Positions 34,512 through 43,253 of a DNA stretch of 64,000 nt are shown here, in pieces. The position numbers were made by a program, and so were the translations under genes. The notes under the pieces were generated by a model. That model was not told where the DNA came from, did not search any database, and saw only the letters and a program-made list of their open reading frames with translations. Every line of letters starts with the position of its first letter. Positions within the stretch are counted from its first letter, which is position 1. Where the stretch lies: the NCBI RefSeq assembly GCF_018613415.1, contig NZ_JAGGQG010000022.1, forward strand, positions 16,342 to 80,341, read 5' to 3'. This DNA comes from Bacillus sp. ISL-18 (GTDB lineage Bacteria; Bacillota; Bacilli; Bacillales; Cytobacillaceae).

Positions 34512-35632
34512 TGATCGAGCTCCAAGAAGCGCAAAGGGCGGTCATTCAGCAGAAGGGTGACTATGCCGTTGTTGCGATTACAAAGCATGGGGTCGAACTG
34601 GCCCGCAAGCTGGGGAATTCGTTTCAAAATGCCGATGTGTACTATATGGCGAAGTTTGAAAAAGGAGATGAGCAGAACAAGGGCATCCAATTATTCACCG
34701 GAAGCGTTCGCCTACTTCTTCCCTCTCTTTTTGAGGCCTATAAGGGGCTGATCATCATCATTTCCCTTGGAGCCGTGGTCCGAATGATTGCGCCTATTTT
34801 AAAGGATAAAAAAACAGATCCTGCCGTTGTCGTAATCGACGATAAGGGCGAACATGTGATCAGCGTACTGTCAGGCCATATCGGCGGTGCCAATGAACTA
34901 ACGAAAGAAGTAGCGGCCGCCCTAAAGGCCCGCCCCATTATTACCACCGCTTCAGATGTTCAGGAAACGATTGCGGTTGATTTGCTCGGAAAACGGTTTG
35001 GCTGGATTTGGGACTCGGCTGAAAAGCTGACGCCTGTTAGCGCTTCGGTTGTGAACGAAGAAAAAATCGCTGTGGTCCAAGAGTCAGGCGAAAAAGACTG
35101 GTGGCCATATGACCGGCCGCTCCCGGGAAATATTCAGCCGTATTCATCAATCCAAGAAGCGCTGGACGCAAAGCCAGATGCAGCACTAGTAGTAACCCAT
35201 CGGAATTTATCCAAAGACGAAAAAAAGATTTTACATAATGGTGTTTTATATCGACCAAAGGTGATCGTCCTTGGAATGGGCTGCAACCGCGGGACCACTG
35301 CATCGGAAATCGAAGCAGTAATCGACGAAACGCTTGAGGAATTAGGGTTTTCGAAAAAAAGTGTCAAAGCTGTTTGCACGATTGATCTAAAAAAGGATGA
35401 AGCGGGGCTGCTCGAAGTGGTGAATAAAAACAGCTGGGAGTTTATTTATTACACACCAGCTGAATTGAATGCCATTGAACTTCAGAACCCTTCTGAAACG
35501 GTTTTTAAATATACCGGTGCGTACGGTGTCAGTGAGCCGGCCGCCTTATTGTACAGCGGTGCAGAACAGTTAGCGCTAATGAAGAAGAAATCAGGTAATG
35601 TCACCATTTCAGTAGCAGTTATTCCCCATTGA
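34511..35632 (+). CDS. cbiG: Cobalt-precorrin-5A hydrolase
   Basis: 373-aa CbiG, opening the delta-lactone and releasing acetaldehyde. Landmarks: ISLGAVVRMIAPILKDKKTD (~95), VISVLSGHIGGANELT (~120) and, after a variable middle, the C-terminal VLGMGCNRGTTASEIEA and YTGAYGVSEPAALL. ATG overlaps the cbiF stop. Full length. Confidence 0.92.
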   Translation: MIELQEAQRAVIQQKGDYAVVAITKHGVELARKLGNSFQNADVYYMAKFEKGDEQNKGIQLFTGSVRLLLPSLFEAYKGLIIIISLGAVVRMIAPILKDKKTDPAVVVIDDKGEHVISVLSGHIGGANELTKEVAAALKARPIITTASDVQETIAVDLLGKRFGWIWDSAEKLTPVSASVVNEEKIAVVQESGEKDWWPYDRPLPGNIQPYSSIQEALDAKPDAALVVTHRNLSKDEKKILHNGVLYRPKVIVLGMGCNRGTTASEIEAVIDETLEELGFSKKSVKAVCTIDLKKDEAGLLEVVNKNSWEFIYYTPAELNAIELQNPSETVFKYTGAYGVSEPAALLYSGAEQLALMKKKSGNVTISVAVIPH

Positions 35633-35650
35633 GGGAGGAGGGAAAAGAAG

Positions 35651-37021
35651 ATGTCAAATCGCAGACTTGTGATTGCAGGAACAGGCAGTGGTGTCGGAAA
35701 AACGACACTGACCATTGGGCTGATGTCTGCTTTAAGGAAAAAAGGTTATACCGTCCAGGGCTTTAAATGCGGCCCAGATTATATCGACCCGACCTATCAT
35801 ACGGCCGTCACGGGAAGAACGTCAAGAAACATTGACAGCTGGATGCTCAACCACGAGATGGTCAAAGAGATTGTCAACCGCGCAAGTGTGGGGGCGGATA
35901 TTTCCATCATCGAGGGAGTAATGGGTTTCTTTGATGGGAAAAATCCACTCAACAATACCGGCTCCAGTGCCGAAATCAGTCTCATCACCGAAAGTCCTGT
36001 TATTTTAGTCGTGAATTGTGCCAGTATGGCCCGGAGTGCGGCAGCCATTGTAAAGGGATTTCAAACGTTTCTGGCGGAAGCCAATATTGTCGGGGTGATT
36101 GCTAACCGGGTTGGGAGCGAAGGCCATTTTAAAATCGTTCAAGCCGCGATTGAGCAAGAATGCGGGATTCCCGTCCTTGGCTATTTGAAAAGGAATGAGG
36201 AACTTTCGATTCCGGAACGACATTTAGGGTTGATACCCTCCATTGAACGGGGAGAATTGGATCTATTTTTTGAGCAGCTTGGTGATTTAGTGCTGGAAAC
36301 CATCGATGTAGATTCTTTATATGAGCTGGCGAAAGCGTCCCCTTTAAAGGTAAAGGAATCCCAGTTTAAGAGAGCGGAGCAGGCAACTGTAAAAATTGCG
36401 GTCGCACGAGATGCCGCTTTTAATTTTTACTATCAGGAAAACCTCGACATTTTAGCAGCCGCTGGAGCCGAGTTGATCGAGTTCTCTCCATTAAAGGGTG
36501 AATGCCTGCCGGAACAAGTCGATGGCTTGTATATCGGTGGCGGGTTCCCAGAGGAATTTGCCGAGGAGCTGACCAAACAGACAGATGTAAAGGACTCGAT
36601 TCGAGCGGTCATTGATAAAGGACTGCCAACCTTGGCGGAATGCGGCGGGTTTATGTACTTAACCGAATCGTTAGAAACAACGGATGAAACGAGTTACAAA
36701 ATGGTCGGGATCATTCCCGGAAAGGTGAAAATGCAGACAAAACTAGCGGCTTTAGGATACCGTGAAATCACTGCAGAAGGAGAAAATTTCTTGTTAGCGG
36801 GTAATCTAAGTGCAAGAGGTCATGAATTTCACTACTCGACCTTTCATCCAAGAACTGATTTTGAGCCGGCCTACCAAACGAAAGGAATGCGCGGTTTTAA
36901 GCAGGAGGGCTATCGAAAAGGCAATTTAATTGCAGGTTATACTCATGTTCATTTTGGCTCATGCCCTGAGCTTGTCGAAAATTGGGTGAAGAAATGTAAG
37001 GAGTTCAAACAAAATGGTTAA
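35651..37021 (+). CDS. cbiA: Cobyrinate a,c-diamide synthase
   Basis: 456-aa CbiA. The N-terminal P-loop GTGSGVGKTT (~9) and GFKCGPDYIDPTYH show the ATP-dependent dethiobiotin-synthetase-like domain. The C-terminal glutamine amidotransferase half (~250-450) has GGGFPEEFAEEL and the nucleophile Cys in LAECGGFMYL, with the final GYTHVHFGS His. It amidates the a and c carboxylates. Overlaps the truncated cobQ start by 8 bases. Confidence 0.93.
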   Translation: MSNRRLVIAGTGSGVGKTTLTIGLMSALRKKGYTVQGFKCGPDYIDPTYHTAVTGRTSRNIDSWMLNHEMVKEIVNRASVGADISIIEGVMGFFDGKNPLNNTGSSAEISLITESPVILVVNCASMARSAAAIVKGFQTFLAEANIVGVIANRVGSEGHFKIVQAAIEQECGIPVLGYLKRNEELSIPERHLGLIPSIERGELDLFFEQLGDLVLETIDVDSLYELAKASPLKVKESQFKRAEQATVKIAVARDAAFNFYYQENLDILAAAGAELIEFSPLKGECLPEQVDGLYIGGGFPEEFAEELTKQTDVKDSIRAVIDKGLPTLAECGGFMYLTESLETTDETSYKMVGIIPGKVKMQTKLAALGYREITAEGENFLLAGNLSARGHEFHYSTFHPRTDFEPAYQTKGMRGFKQEGYRKGNLIAGYTHVHFGSCPELVENWVKKCKEFKQNG

Positions 37022-37427
37022 AGCTCTTCCTCTTATGTTTCAAGGCACCAATTCGGATGTCGGCAAAAGTGTCGTCGTGACAGCCTTTTGTCGGATATTC
37101 GCCCAGGACGGTTATAAAACGGTTCCGTTTAAATCACAAAATATGGCGTTAAATTCTTATATCACCGTGGACGGAAAAGAAATCGGCAGAGCACAGGGAG
37201 TTCAGGCCGAAGCCGCAGGGATTCAGGCAACCACTGATATGAACCCGATTCTACTAAAACCGAACCGGGATAACCAATCCCAAATTGTCGTCCATGGTAA
37301 ACCATATAAGAATATGGAAGCAGGAAGGTACCGCCGGGAATTCTTTCAAACGGGATTAGAACTGCAATCACTCTCCACCCTGTCCCAAAATTATGAACGG
37401 ATTGTCATTGAAGGGGCAGGCAGTTAA
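37014..37427 (+). pseudogene. cobQ: cobQ (cobyrate synthase), 3'-truncated
   Basis: 137 codons of the N-terminal ATPase domain: MFQGTNSDVGKSVV, PFKSQNMALNSYIT, EIGRAQGVQAEAAG and YERIVIEGAGS. A normal CobQ is ~500 residues and continues from GAGS with PAEIN; here a TAA follows at once and MFS-transporter sequence takes over. The amidotransferase domain and any downstream genes (cobinamide synthesis, nucleotide loop assembly) are missing, so the product cannot amidate cobyrinate. Confidence 0.88.
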
Positions 37428-37977
37428 GGCATTAAACGTATCTTCTACTCAGATGGCGAATGTTGCCGCTATCGCCGGCTTGACTGCAGGTTTTGTGGGC
37501 ATTGGAATTTCTTTTCTCTCTGATTACATTCTCAAAAAGAGCGGCAGCCATACGAAATCTCGAGTAATGGTTGTCGGATTTTCATTGTTGATTGGTTCCA
37601 TTCTCCTTTACTCCATCACAGTGGTACATAGTGCGGCTTGGGCTATGTTTGTCATGTGTGCAGGAGCGGGATTTTTCCATTGCGCAATGTCACTTAACCC
37701 ACACATCATTAATCGGTTAATTCCGGGCAATAGTTTCATGATTGGAACTTATTCCGGATTAGTCACTGTATCTGGGGCAATCGGACCAATGGTAAGCGGA
37801 ATTTTGGTCGCAAAAGGCGGCGCTAATATTGTTCAAGGATTTAATAACTCGCTTCTAATGGTTGTCATTCTTTCTGTCATTGCGAGTATTTTGTCCCTCA
37901 CCTTTGTAAAACCGGATAAGATAAACGTAAAGGAAACGTCCTCGTTGGGGAACGATACAGAAAATGTAATGGTCTAG
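37426..37977 (+). pseudogene. MFS transporter, C-terminal half only
   Basis: About 184 codons giving the last six or so membrane segments of a major-facilitator permease (MANVAAIAGLTAGFVGIGIS, AMFVMCAGAGFFHCAMSLNP, GTYSGLVTVSGAIGPMVSG). The N-terminal half is absent; the frame runs back into cobQ in a different phase. It lacks a proper start. It marks the right side of a deletion or recombination junction at ~37423-37430. Confidence 0.85.
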
Positions 37978-38231
37978 AGTCAAAGATTGAGGAGCAGGAA
38001 GAAATGGCTGCTTCTCTTTCGTCATTTGATTCAATAAATTTTCAAAAATTAATTTTTGTTTAGTTTTTATATAACAAATAGTTAATTTAATATAAATATT
38101 ATTCGTTTTACTTAAATGAAAGTTATTAATATAATTACGATAAACATTTGTAGTTGGCTTCCAATGTACTGTAATACGGTTGGAATGCAGGTGCAAATTT
38201 ATATAAAAAATATGATCTGGAGGTTCATTGA

Positions 38232-40136
38232 ATGCTTAGTTCGAAATCAACCCAATCACTTTCTGCCAGCTCTTTTACAAAACAAGTAAATGAAGCAGTC
38301 TACCACTCTCTGAATTTTAAAGACAGGCAGGATTTTGAGGATGCACAAAGAGGTCTTATAGCTCCATTCGATTTTAATATTTTTAAAAGCGATACAGGGG
38401 AAGTACTTTGGGATACAGATATCGTAGAATTCCTTCGTGGTTCTGCACCTGAAACTGTAAATCCGAGTTTGTGGAGGAATTCACAATTGCAATCGATTTC
38501 TGGTTTATTTCAAGTTGTGGATGGTGTTTATCAAGTTCGAGGACTATCCATATCTACCACGGTTTTAATCGAAGGTAAAAACGGACTGATCGTCTGCGAC
38601 ACATTAAAAAGCATTGAATCAGCTAAAGCAGCTTTGGAATTATATTATAAGCATCGACCTAAAAAACCAGTTACAGCTATCATTGTTAGTCAAAGTCATG
38701 TTGACCATTTTGGCGGTATTCAAGCAGTACTGGAATATGCGGAAGATCCTACTATTCCTATTATTGTTCCGCAGCATTTTACAAAAGAAGCCATCAGTGA
38801 GAATGTCCTTTTAGGTCCCATTATGAAACGACGTGGACAGTATCAATTTGGTCATGTTCTGCCTCCTGGTCCCAGGGGAACAGTCTGTGTAGGGATTGGT
38901 ACAATTCAGACGAATGGCATTACCACGTTTGAAATGCCGAATGTCGAAATCGAAAATGAAATCCAAACATTGGATATTGATGGATTAACTTTTCAATTCT
39001 TATTAACCCCTGACACAGAAGCGCCAGCTGAAATGCATTTTTATTGTGAGGATTACAAAGTTTTATATGCTTCTGAGAATGTAAATAAAACGATGCATCA
39101 AATTTACACTGTAAGAGGGGCAAAAACGCGTGATGCCCTACAGTGGGTGAGTGCCATCGAAAAGACGATCGATTTGGTTGAGAATAAAGAAATGGATGCT
39201 TTGGTTATGGCGCATGCTTGGCCTGTTTGGGGAAAGGAGAATGCGACCCAGCATTTGAAATTGCAGCGTGATTTATATAAATACATGCATGATCAAACAG
39301 TTCGTCTAGCCAATCATGGATATACGATGGATGAAATAGCCGAAACGATCCAACTGCCGGAAACCTTAAATCAATATTGGGGGAATCGGGGGTATTATGG
39401 TACCTTAAAGCACAATGTGAAGGGGATTTATAATTTTTATTTAGGCTATTACAGTGGCCATCCATCGGATTTAGATCCACTGCCACAAGTGGAAGCAGGA
39501 AAAAAATATGTTCAATATATGGGCGGCGCGGTTCATGTCATTCAACAAGCAAAAGCAGATTATGATAATGGCGAGTATCGTTGGGTGGCTCAAGTTTTGA
39601 AACATGTAGTGATGGCTGAACCGGACAATATCGAAGCCAAACGGTTATTAGCAGACACGTTTGAACAATTAGGATACCAGGCAGAGTCAGCAAACTGGCG
39701 GAACATGTACCTTGCTGGGGCTATGGAACTAACAACTGGCGTGAATAAAAATGTTCCGACATATGATAGTTCGGCGGTTTTTAGTAAAGTTTCAGTCGAT
39801 GATTTCTTAAAGTTATTAGCCATTAAATTGAATGGTCCAAAAGCAAATGGCAAAAAGATGACCGTGAATGTGACGATAGCTGATACAAGTGAAGAGTTTG
39901 TAATGTATTTGGAAAATTCAGTATTATCACACAAAATAAACAAGTTGGATGATAATCCGGATGTCTCTTTACGTGTTGATAAATCCATATTGTATGGAAT
40001 GGGAAATGGTCGTCTTACCCCGGCACAAGAATTAAAAGCGAAAACACTGGAGATCTCTGGTGACCCAAATCTATGGAATGATTTTTTATCCTTATTTGAT
40101 TCATTCAATCCTTTAGTCAATATTGTCACTCCTTAG
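38232..40136 (+). CDS. Alkyl-sulfatase (SdsA1-like metallo-beta-lactamase fold)
   Basis: 634-aa linear alkylsulfatase, cleaving primary alkyl sulfates (SDS-like) to alcohol and sulfate. The catalytic domain (~100-350) has VSQSHVDHFGG, TEAPAEMHFY, ASENVNKTMHQ and MAHAWPVWG. A helical dimerisation segment (~380-500) and an SCP2-like C-terminal domain (~525-634) follow. In SdsA1-type enzymes the first motif is THSHxDH; here Gln154 replaces the first His, while His156, Asp158 and His159 remain. No signal peptide is evident. GGAGG precedes the ATG by 8 bases. Heads the alkyl-sulfate cluster. Confidence 0.9.
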   Translation: MLSSKSTQSLSASSFTKQVNEAVYHSLNFKDRQDFEDAQRGLIAPFDFNIFKSDTGEVLWDTDIVEFLRGSAPETVNPSLWRNSQLQSISGLFQVVDGVYQVRGLSISTTVLIEGKNGLIVCDTLKSIESAKAALELYYKHRPKKPVTAIIVSQSHVDHFGGIQAVLEYAEDPTIPIIVPQHFTKEAISENVLLGPIMKRRGQYQFGHVLPPGPRGTVCVGIGTIQTNGITTFEMPNVEIENEIQTLDIDGLTFQFLLTPDTEAPAEMHFYCEDYKVLYASENVNKTMHQIYTVRGAKTRDALQWVSAIEKTIDLVENKEMDALVMAHAWPVWGKENATQHLKLQRDLYKYMHDQTVRLANHGYTMDEIAETIQLPETLNQYWGNRGYYGTLKHNVKGIYNFYLGYYSGHPSDLDPLPQVEAGKKYVQYMGGAVHVIQQAKADYDNGEYRWVAQVLKHVVMAEPDNIEAKRLLADTFEQLGYQAESANWRNMYLAGAMELTTGVNKNVPTYDSSAVFSKVSVDDFLKLLAIKLNGPKANGKKMTVNVTIADTSEEFVMYLENSVLSHKINKLDDNPDVSLRVDKSILYGMGNGRLTPAQELKAKTLEISGDPNLWNDFLSLFDSFNPLVNIVTP

Positions 40137-40179
40137 TGGCGGGGCAAGGTAAGTATACCTTGGGGATTTTCTTGAAAGT

Positions 40180-40217
40180 GTTTCAAAGTATAGACATAAA
40201 CAATTCACATTTGAAAC
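40180..40217. promoter_or_regulatory. Upstream activator dyad A (alcohol dehydrogenase promoter)
   Basis: GTTTCAAA-N22-TTTGAAAC at 40180-40187 and 40210-40217. The same half-sites with the same 22-base gap recur at 45642 and, degenerate, at 43075. Likely binding site of a sigma-54 activator. Confidence 0.6.
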
Positions 40218-40270
40218 TATTTAAATTCGAATAGAAGGCTAGTCCCCCCAATTTTATCAGATTAAGAGTT

Positions 40271-40287
40271 TTGGCATAAAAATTGCA
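40271..40287 (+). promoter_or_regulatory. Sigma-54 (-24/-12) promoter for the alcohol and aldehyde dehydrogenases
   Basis: TTGGCATAAAAATTGCA: GG at 40273-40274 and GC at 40285-40286, exactly 10 bases apart as required for SigL promoters. It is 86 bases before the alcohol dehydrogenase start. Confidence 0.75.
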
Positions 40288-40372
40288 AGTATAAAAAAAG
40301 AACTTGCCTTATTTATCGCTGGTTAATTCTGGTGCGTACCAGCCTAAAAAATTTATTTGAAAGGTGATCGCT

Positions 40373-41551
40373 ATGTTGCAAAATCGAAGCTTTCATTCTT
40401 GTCTGCCAACCAATGTACGGTTCGGCTTGGATATTGTTAAAAACGAGCTTGCTCATGAAATTCGTCTTGCTAACAAAAGTAGAGTATTTATTGCCACCGA
40501 TGAAGGACTTGTAAAAGCCGGATTAATCAAAACGATTACAGCTAATTTGATAGAAAATGAAATTGAAAGTGTTATTTTTTCAGAGGTAGAACCCAATCCA
40601 AAAGTTGAAACAATTATGCGGGGGGCATCTCTTTATACACAGGAGTCTTGCGATATGATTTTAGCGATTGGCGGCGGAAGCGCGATGGACTTCGCCAAAG
40701 CGGTCGGGGTGGCGGTCACTCATTCTGGCCATATCCTGGATTACCGCAGGGGCGAAAAGGCTATCACTTATCCAATTCCATTATTGTTCGCGATTCCGAC
40801 AACCGTAGGGACTGGTTCGGAAGTAACCGCAGTGGCGATCGTAACCGATCCTGAAGTTGGCAGAAAATATGCTGTCTCTTCTCCAAATCTTATTCCGAAG
40901 ATGGCATTTATTGATCCTTTGATGACGGTAACTTTACCGAAACATCATGTTTCGGCAACTGCACTTGATGCTTTAGTCCATGCCATAGAGGCTTATACAG
41001 TGGTCCGAGCTGCACCGATATCAGATGGACTTGCATTGCATGCCATCCGAATGATTCGAGAATATCTTCCGGCAAGCTATGCGCATCCAGATAACCTTGA
41101 GGCCCGCGCACAGATTCAATTAGCCAGCACGATGGCAGGGATGGCCTTTAGTCTGGCAGGTCTTGGCCTTGTACACTCTTGTTCCCATCCGATGTCGGCT
41201 GTCTATCATGTTCCGCATGGAGTGGCCAATGCGATTTTATTGCCTTATGTCATTCAACACAATCTGATTTCCAATATAAAAAAATTTGCTGATATAGCAA
41301 GGATCTTCCAGCCAGAGTTAGTATTAAAAAACGACCAAGCAGCTGCAAAAGAACTTGTCGGTTTACTGGAATCATTTATTGCTTCCGTTGATATTCCCAA
41401 GGATTTTAGTTATATAGGAATTGAAGTGACGGATGAAGTGATCGATCGTTTAGCCAATGATGCAATGCTTGATGGGACGATTCCCTCAAATCCTCGCAAG
41501 GTCTATAAAGAAGATGTTGTAAAAATCTACAATCAGGTATTACCCAGATAA
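40373..41551 (+). CDS. Iron-containing alcohol dehydrogenase
   Basis: 392-aa group III alcohol dehydrogenase. NAD-binding GGGSAMDFAK (~103), IPTTVGTGSEVT (~145) and the metal ligands in DALVHAIEAY (~202) and GLGLVHSCSHPMSAVYHVPHG (~263) are seen in part or whole. It should oxidise the alcohol released by the alkylsulfatase to an aldehyde. The ATG at 40373 follows AAAGGTG; a GTG at 40364 overlaps that site. A -24/-12 promoter lies upstream and the aldehyde dehydrogenase follows after 17 bases. Confidence 0.92.
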   Translation: MLQNRSFHSCLPTNVRFGLDIVKNELAHEIRLANKSRVFIATDEGLVKAGLIKTITANLIENEIESVIFSEVEPNPKVETIMRGASLYTQESCDMILAIGGGSAMDFAKAVGVAVTHSGHILDYRRGEKAITYPIPLLFAIPTTVGTGSEVTAVAIVTDPEVGRKYAVSSPNLIPKMAFIDPLMTVTLPKHHVSATALDALVHAIEAYTVVRAAPISDGLALHAIRMIREYLPASYAHPDNLEARAQIQLASTMAGMAFSLAGLGLVHSCSHPMSAVYHVPHGVANAILLPYVIQHNLISNIKKFADIARIFQPELVLKNDQAAAKELVGLLESFIASVDIPKDFSYIGIEVTDEVIDRLANDAMLDGTIPSNPRKVYKEDVVKIYNQVLPR

Positions 41552-41568
41552 AAGGAGAGTGCAATTGT

Positions 41569-42993
41569 ATGTATATTAATGGAGAATGGATTAGCACGAA
41601 CAAAACACTGGACGTTAAAAACCCGGCAACAGGAGAGAAAGTAGATCAAGTGTTCCTTGTTGGCAAGGCAGAGACAGAGTATGCGATCCAAGCCGCCGAA
41701 TCTGCTTTTCCGACATGGTCGGGTTTAACAGCTGAACAGCGTTCGGAATACCTTCAAAGAGTTGTAAAAAAGCTGGAAGAGAAGAAAGAACACCTTGCCC
41801 AGGTCATCACCAAAGAAATGGGCAAATCCATTCATAATGCCCGTTATGAAGTAGGGAGTGCGATTTCTTTTTTTAAATGGTACGCAGAAGAAGCAAGAAG
41901 GGTGTATGGAGATACTGTTCCGGCTTCCGCACCCAATAAGCGAATGACTGTTATTCGCCAACCCGTAGGAGTTGTCGCAGCAATCACGCCTTGGAATTTC
42001 CCATTATCGATGGGAGCACGCAAGCTTGGTCCTGCATTAGCTGTAGGCTGCACCGTTGTCCTCAGACCATCAACTGAAGCACCACTCTCTTCCGTGGAAT
42101 TATTTAAAGTGTTTGAAGAAGCTGGATTGCCTAAAGGTGTGGTTAATTTAGTGATCGGAAGCCCTAGTGAAATTGTTAACCCGCTTATGGAAAGTAAAGT
42201 AGTCCGTAAAGTGACGTTTACAGGTTCCACTGAAGTAGGAAAAATAATAATACGGCAATCTGCCGATACCGTAAAAAAGGTGTCGATGGAACTGGGGGGC
42301 CATGCTCCATTTATTGTATTTGAGGATGCTGACTTAGATTTGGCTGTGGAAGGTGCAATCAAAAGTAAATTTGCTTCAACTGGTCAACAATGCATCTGTG
42401 CGAATCGAATTTATGTTCACGACACCATCTATGATGAATTTGCAAAACGTTTGCACGAAAAAGTTGCCTCTTTGAACGTTGGAAATGGCCTGGATGAATC
42501 CAATGAAATTGGTCCAATGGTGAACGAAAAAGGGATGGAGAAGGCACATGATCAAGTGATCGATGCTGTGAACAAGGGGGCACGAGTTTTGTATGGTGGA
42601 AGCAGACTTTCAGATGGAGATTTAGTGAAAGGCTATTTTTATGCCCCAACTATCCTAGTTGATGTAAACGAAAATATGAAAATATGTTCGGAAGAAACAT
42701 TCGGTCCTGTTGCACCATTGATTCGTTTTGAATCAGAAGAAGAAGTCATTAAGATGGCAAACGACATCGAGTATGGACTTGCCTCTTACTTCTATACAAA
42801 TGATCTATCTCGGTCGTATCGAGTTTCTGAAAAATTAGAGTATGGAATGGTCGGCGTGAATGATCCTGCTCCATTTGCTGTACAAGTACCATTCGGAGGT
42901 GTTAAAGAAAGTGGTTTAGGCCGGGAAGGTGGACGCTATGGCCTGGATGACTATCTTGAAACAAAGTTAGTATCCGTTGCTATTCGACTTTAA
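41569..42993 (+). CDS. NAD(P)-dependent aldehyde dehydrogenase
   Basis: 474-aa ALDH: AITPWNFPLSMGARKLGPAL (~140), FTGSTEVGKII (~220), catalytic Glu in MELGGHAPFIVF (~243) and catalytic Cys in STGQQCICANRIY (~278). Such enzymes are often annotated succinate-semialdehyde dehydrogenase. Here the context after an alcohol dehydrogenase suggests a fatty or medium-chain aldehyde. AAAGGAG precedes the ATG. Cotranscribed with the alcohol dehydrogenase; terminator follows. Confidence 0.92.
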   Translation: MYINGEWISTNKTLDVKNPATGEKVDQVFLVGKAETEYAIQAAESAFPTWSGLTAEQRSEYLQRVVKKLEEKKEHLAQVITKEMGKSIHNARYEVGSAISFFKWYAEEARRVYGDTVPASAPNKRMTVIRQPVGVVAAITPWNFPLSMGARKLGPALAVGCTVVLRPSTEAPLSSVELFKVFEEAGLPKGVVNLVIGSPSEIVNPLMESKVVRKVTFTGSTEVGKIIIRQSADTVKKVSMELGGHAPFIVFEDADLDLAVEGAIKSKFASTGQQCICANRIYVHDTIYDEFAKRLHEKVASLNVGNGLDESNEIGPMVNEKGMEKAHDQVIDAVNKGARVLYGGSRLSDGDLVKGYFYAPTILVDVNENMKICSEETFGPVAPLIRFESEEEVIKMANDIEYGLASYFYTNDLSRSYRVSEKLEYGMVGVNDPAPFAVQVPFGGVKESGLGREGGRYGLDDYLETKLVSVAIRL

Positions 42994-42999
42994 TCATTA

Positions 43000-43035
43000 G
43001 AAGCCGATTTCCAATATGGAGCCGGCTTCCTTTTA
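43000..43035 (+). terminator. Terminator after the aldehyde dehydrogenase
   Basis: GAAGCCG/CGGCTTC stem with CCTTTTATTT, 7 bases after the stop codon. Confidence 0.75.
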
Positions 43036-43074
43036 TTTGAAAATAATCATTGATACAAACAGCCATACAAGGTT

Positions 43075-43112
43075 GTTGCAATGCTTGAACATGATAGATT
43101 CAAATTTGAGTC
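43075..43112. promoter_or_regulatory. Upstream activator dyad B (degenerate)
   Basis: GTTGCAAT-N22-TTTGAGTC: each half keeps 6 of 8 bases of the GTTTCAAA/TTTGAAAC pair and the 22-base gap is conserved. Confidence 0.45.
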
Positions 43113-43150
43113 ATGTTTATTTATTTTATGTCTTTTTATAAGGTTTAAAG

Positions 43151-43167
43151 TTTGTATGAATCTTGCA
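43151..43167 (+). promoter_or_regulatory. Near-consensus sigma-54 promoter for the CoA-transferase
   Basis: TTTGTATGAATCTTGCA. The -12 GC is present and 12 of the bases match the element at 45719, but the -24 GG is TG. It lies 87 bases before the CoA-transferase start. Confidence 0.45.
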
Positions 43168-43253
43168 TTTTAGTTAATTGAAAAGGATGTAATTCATAAG
43201 ATCCCATATATGGAACTATGAAATATTGACATAAAGTAAAAGGAGGTTATTGG

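Noticed and set aside
37393..37977. Complete small membrane transporter starting at 37393
   Set aside because: The first codons are out-of-frame cobQ sequence; only the C-terminal half of an MFS protein is present.
38170..38231. Sigma-54 promoter before the alkylsulfatase
   Set aside because: The best match TTGGAATGCAGGTGCA has only 9 bases between GG and GC, and no 22-base-spaced dyad lies upstream.
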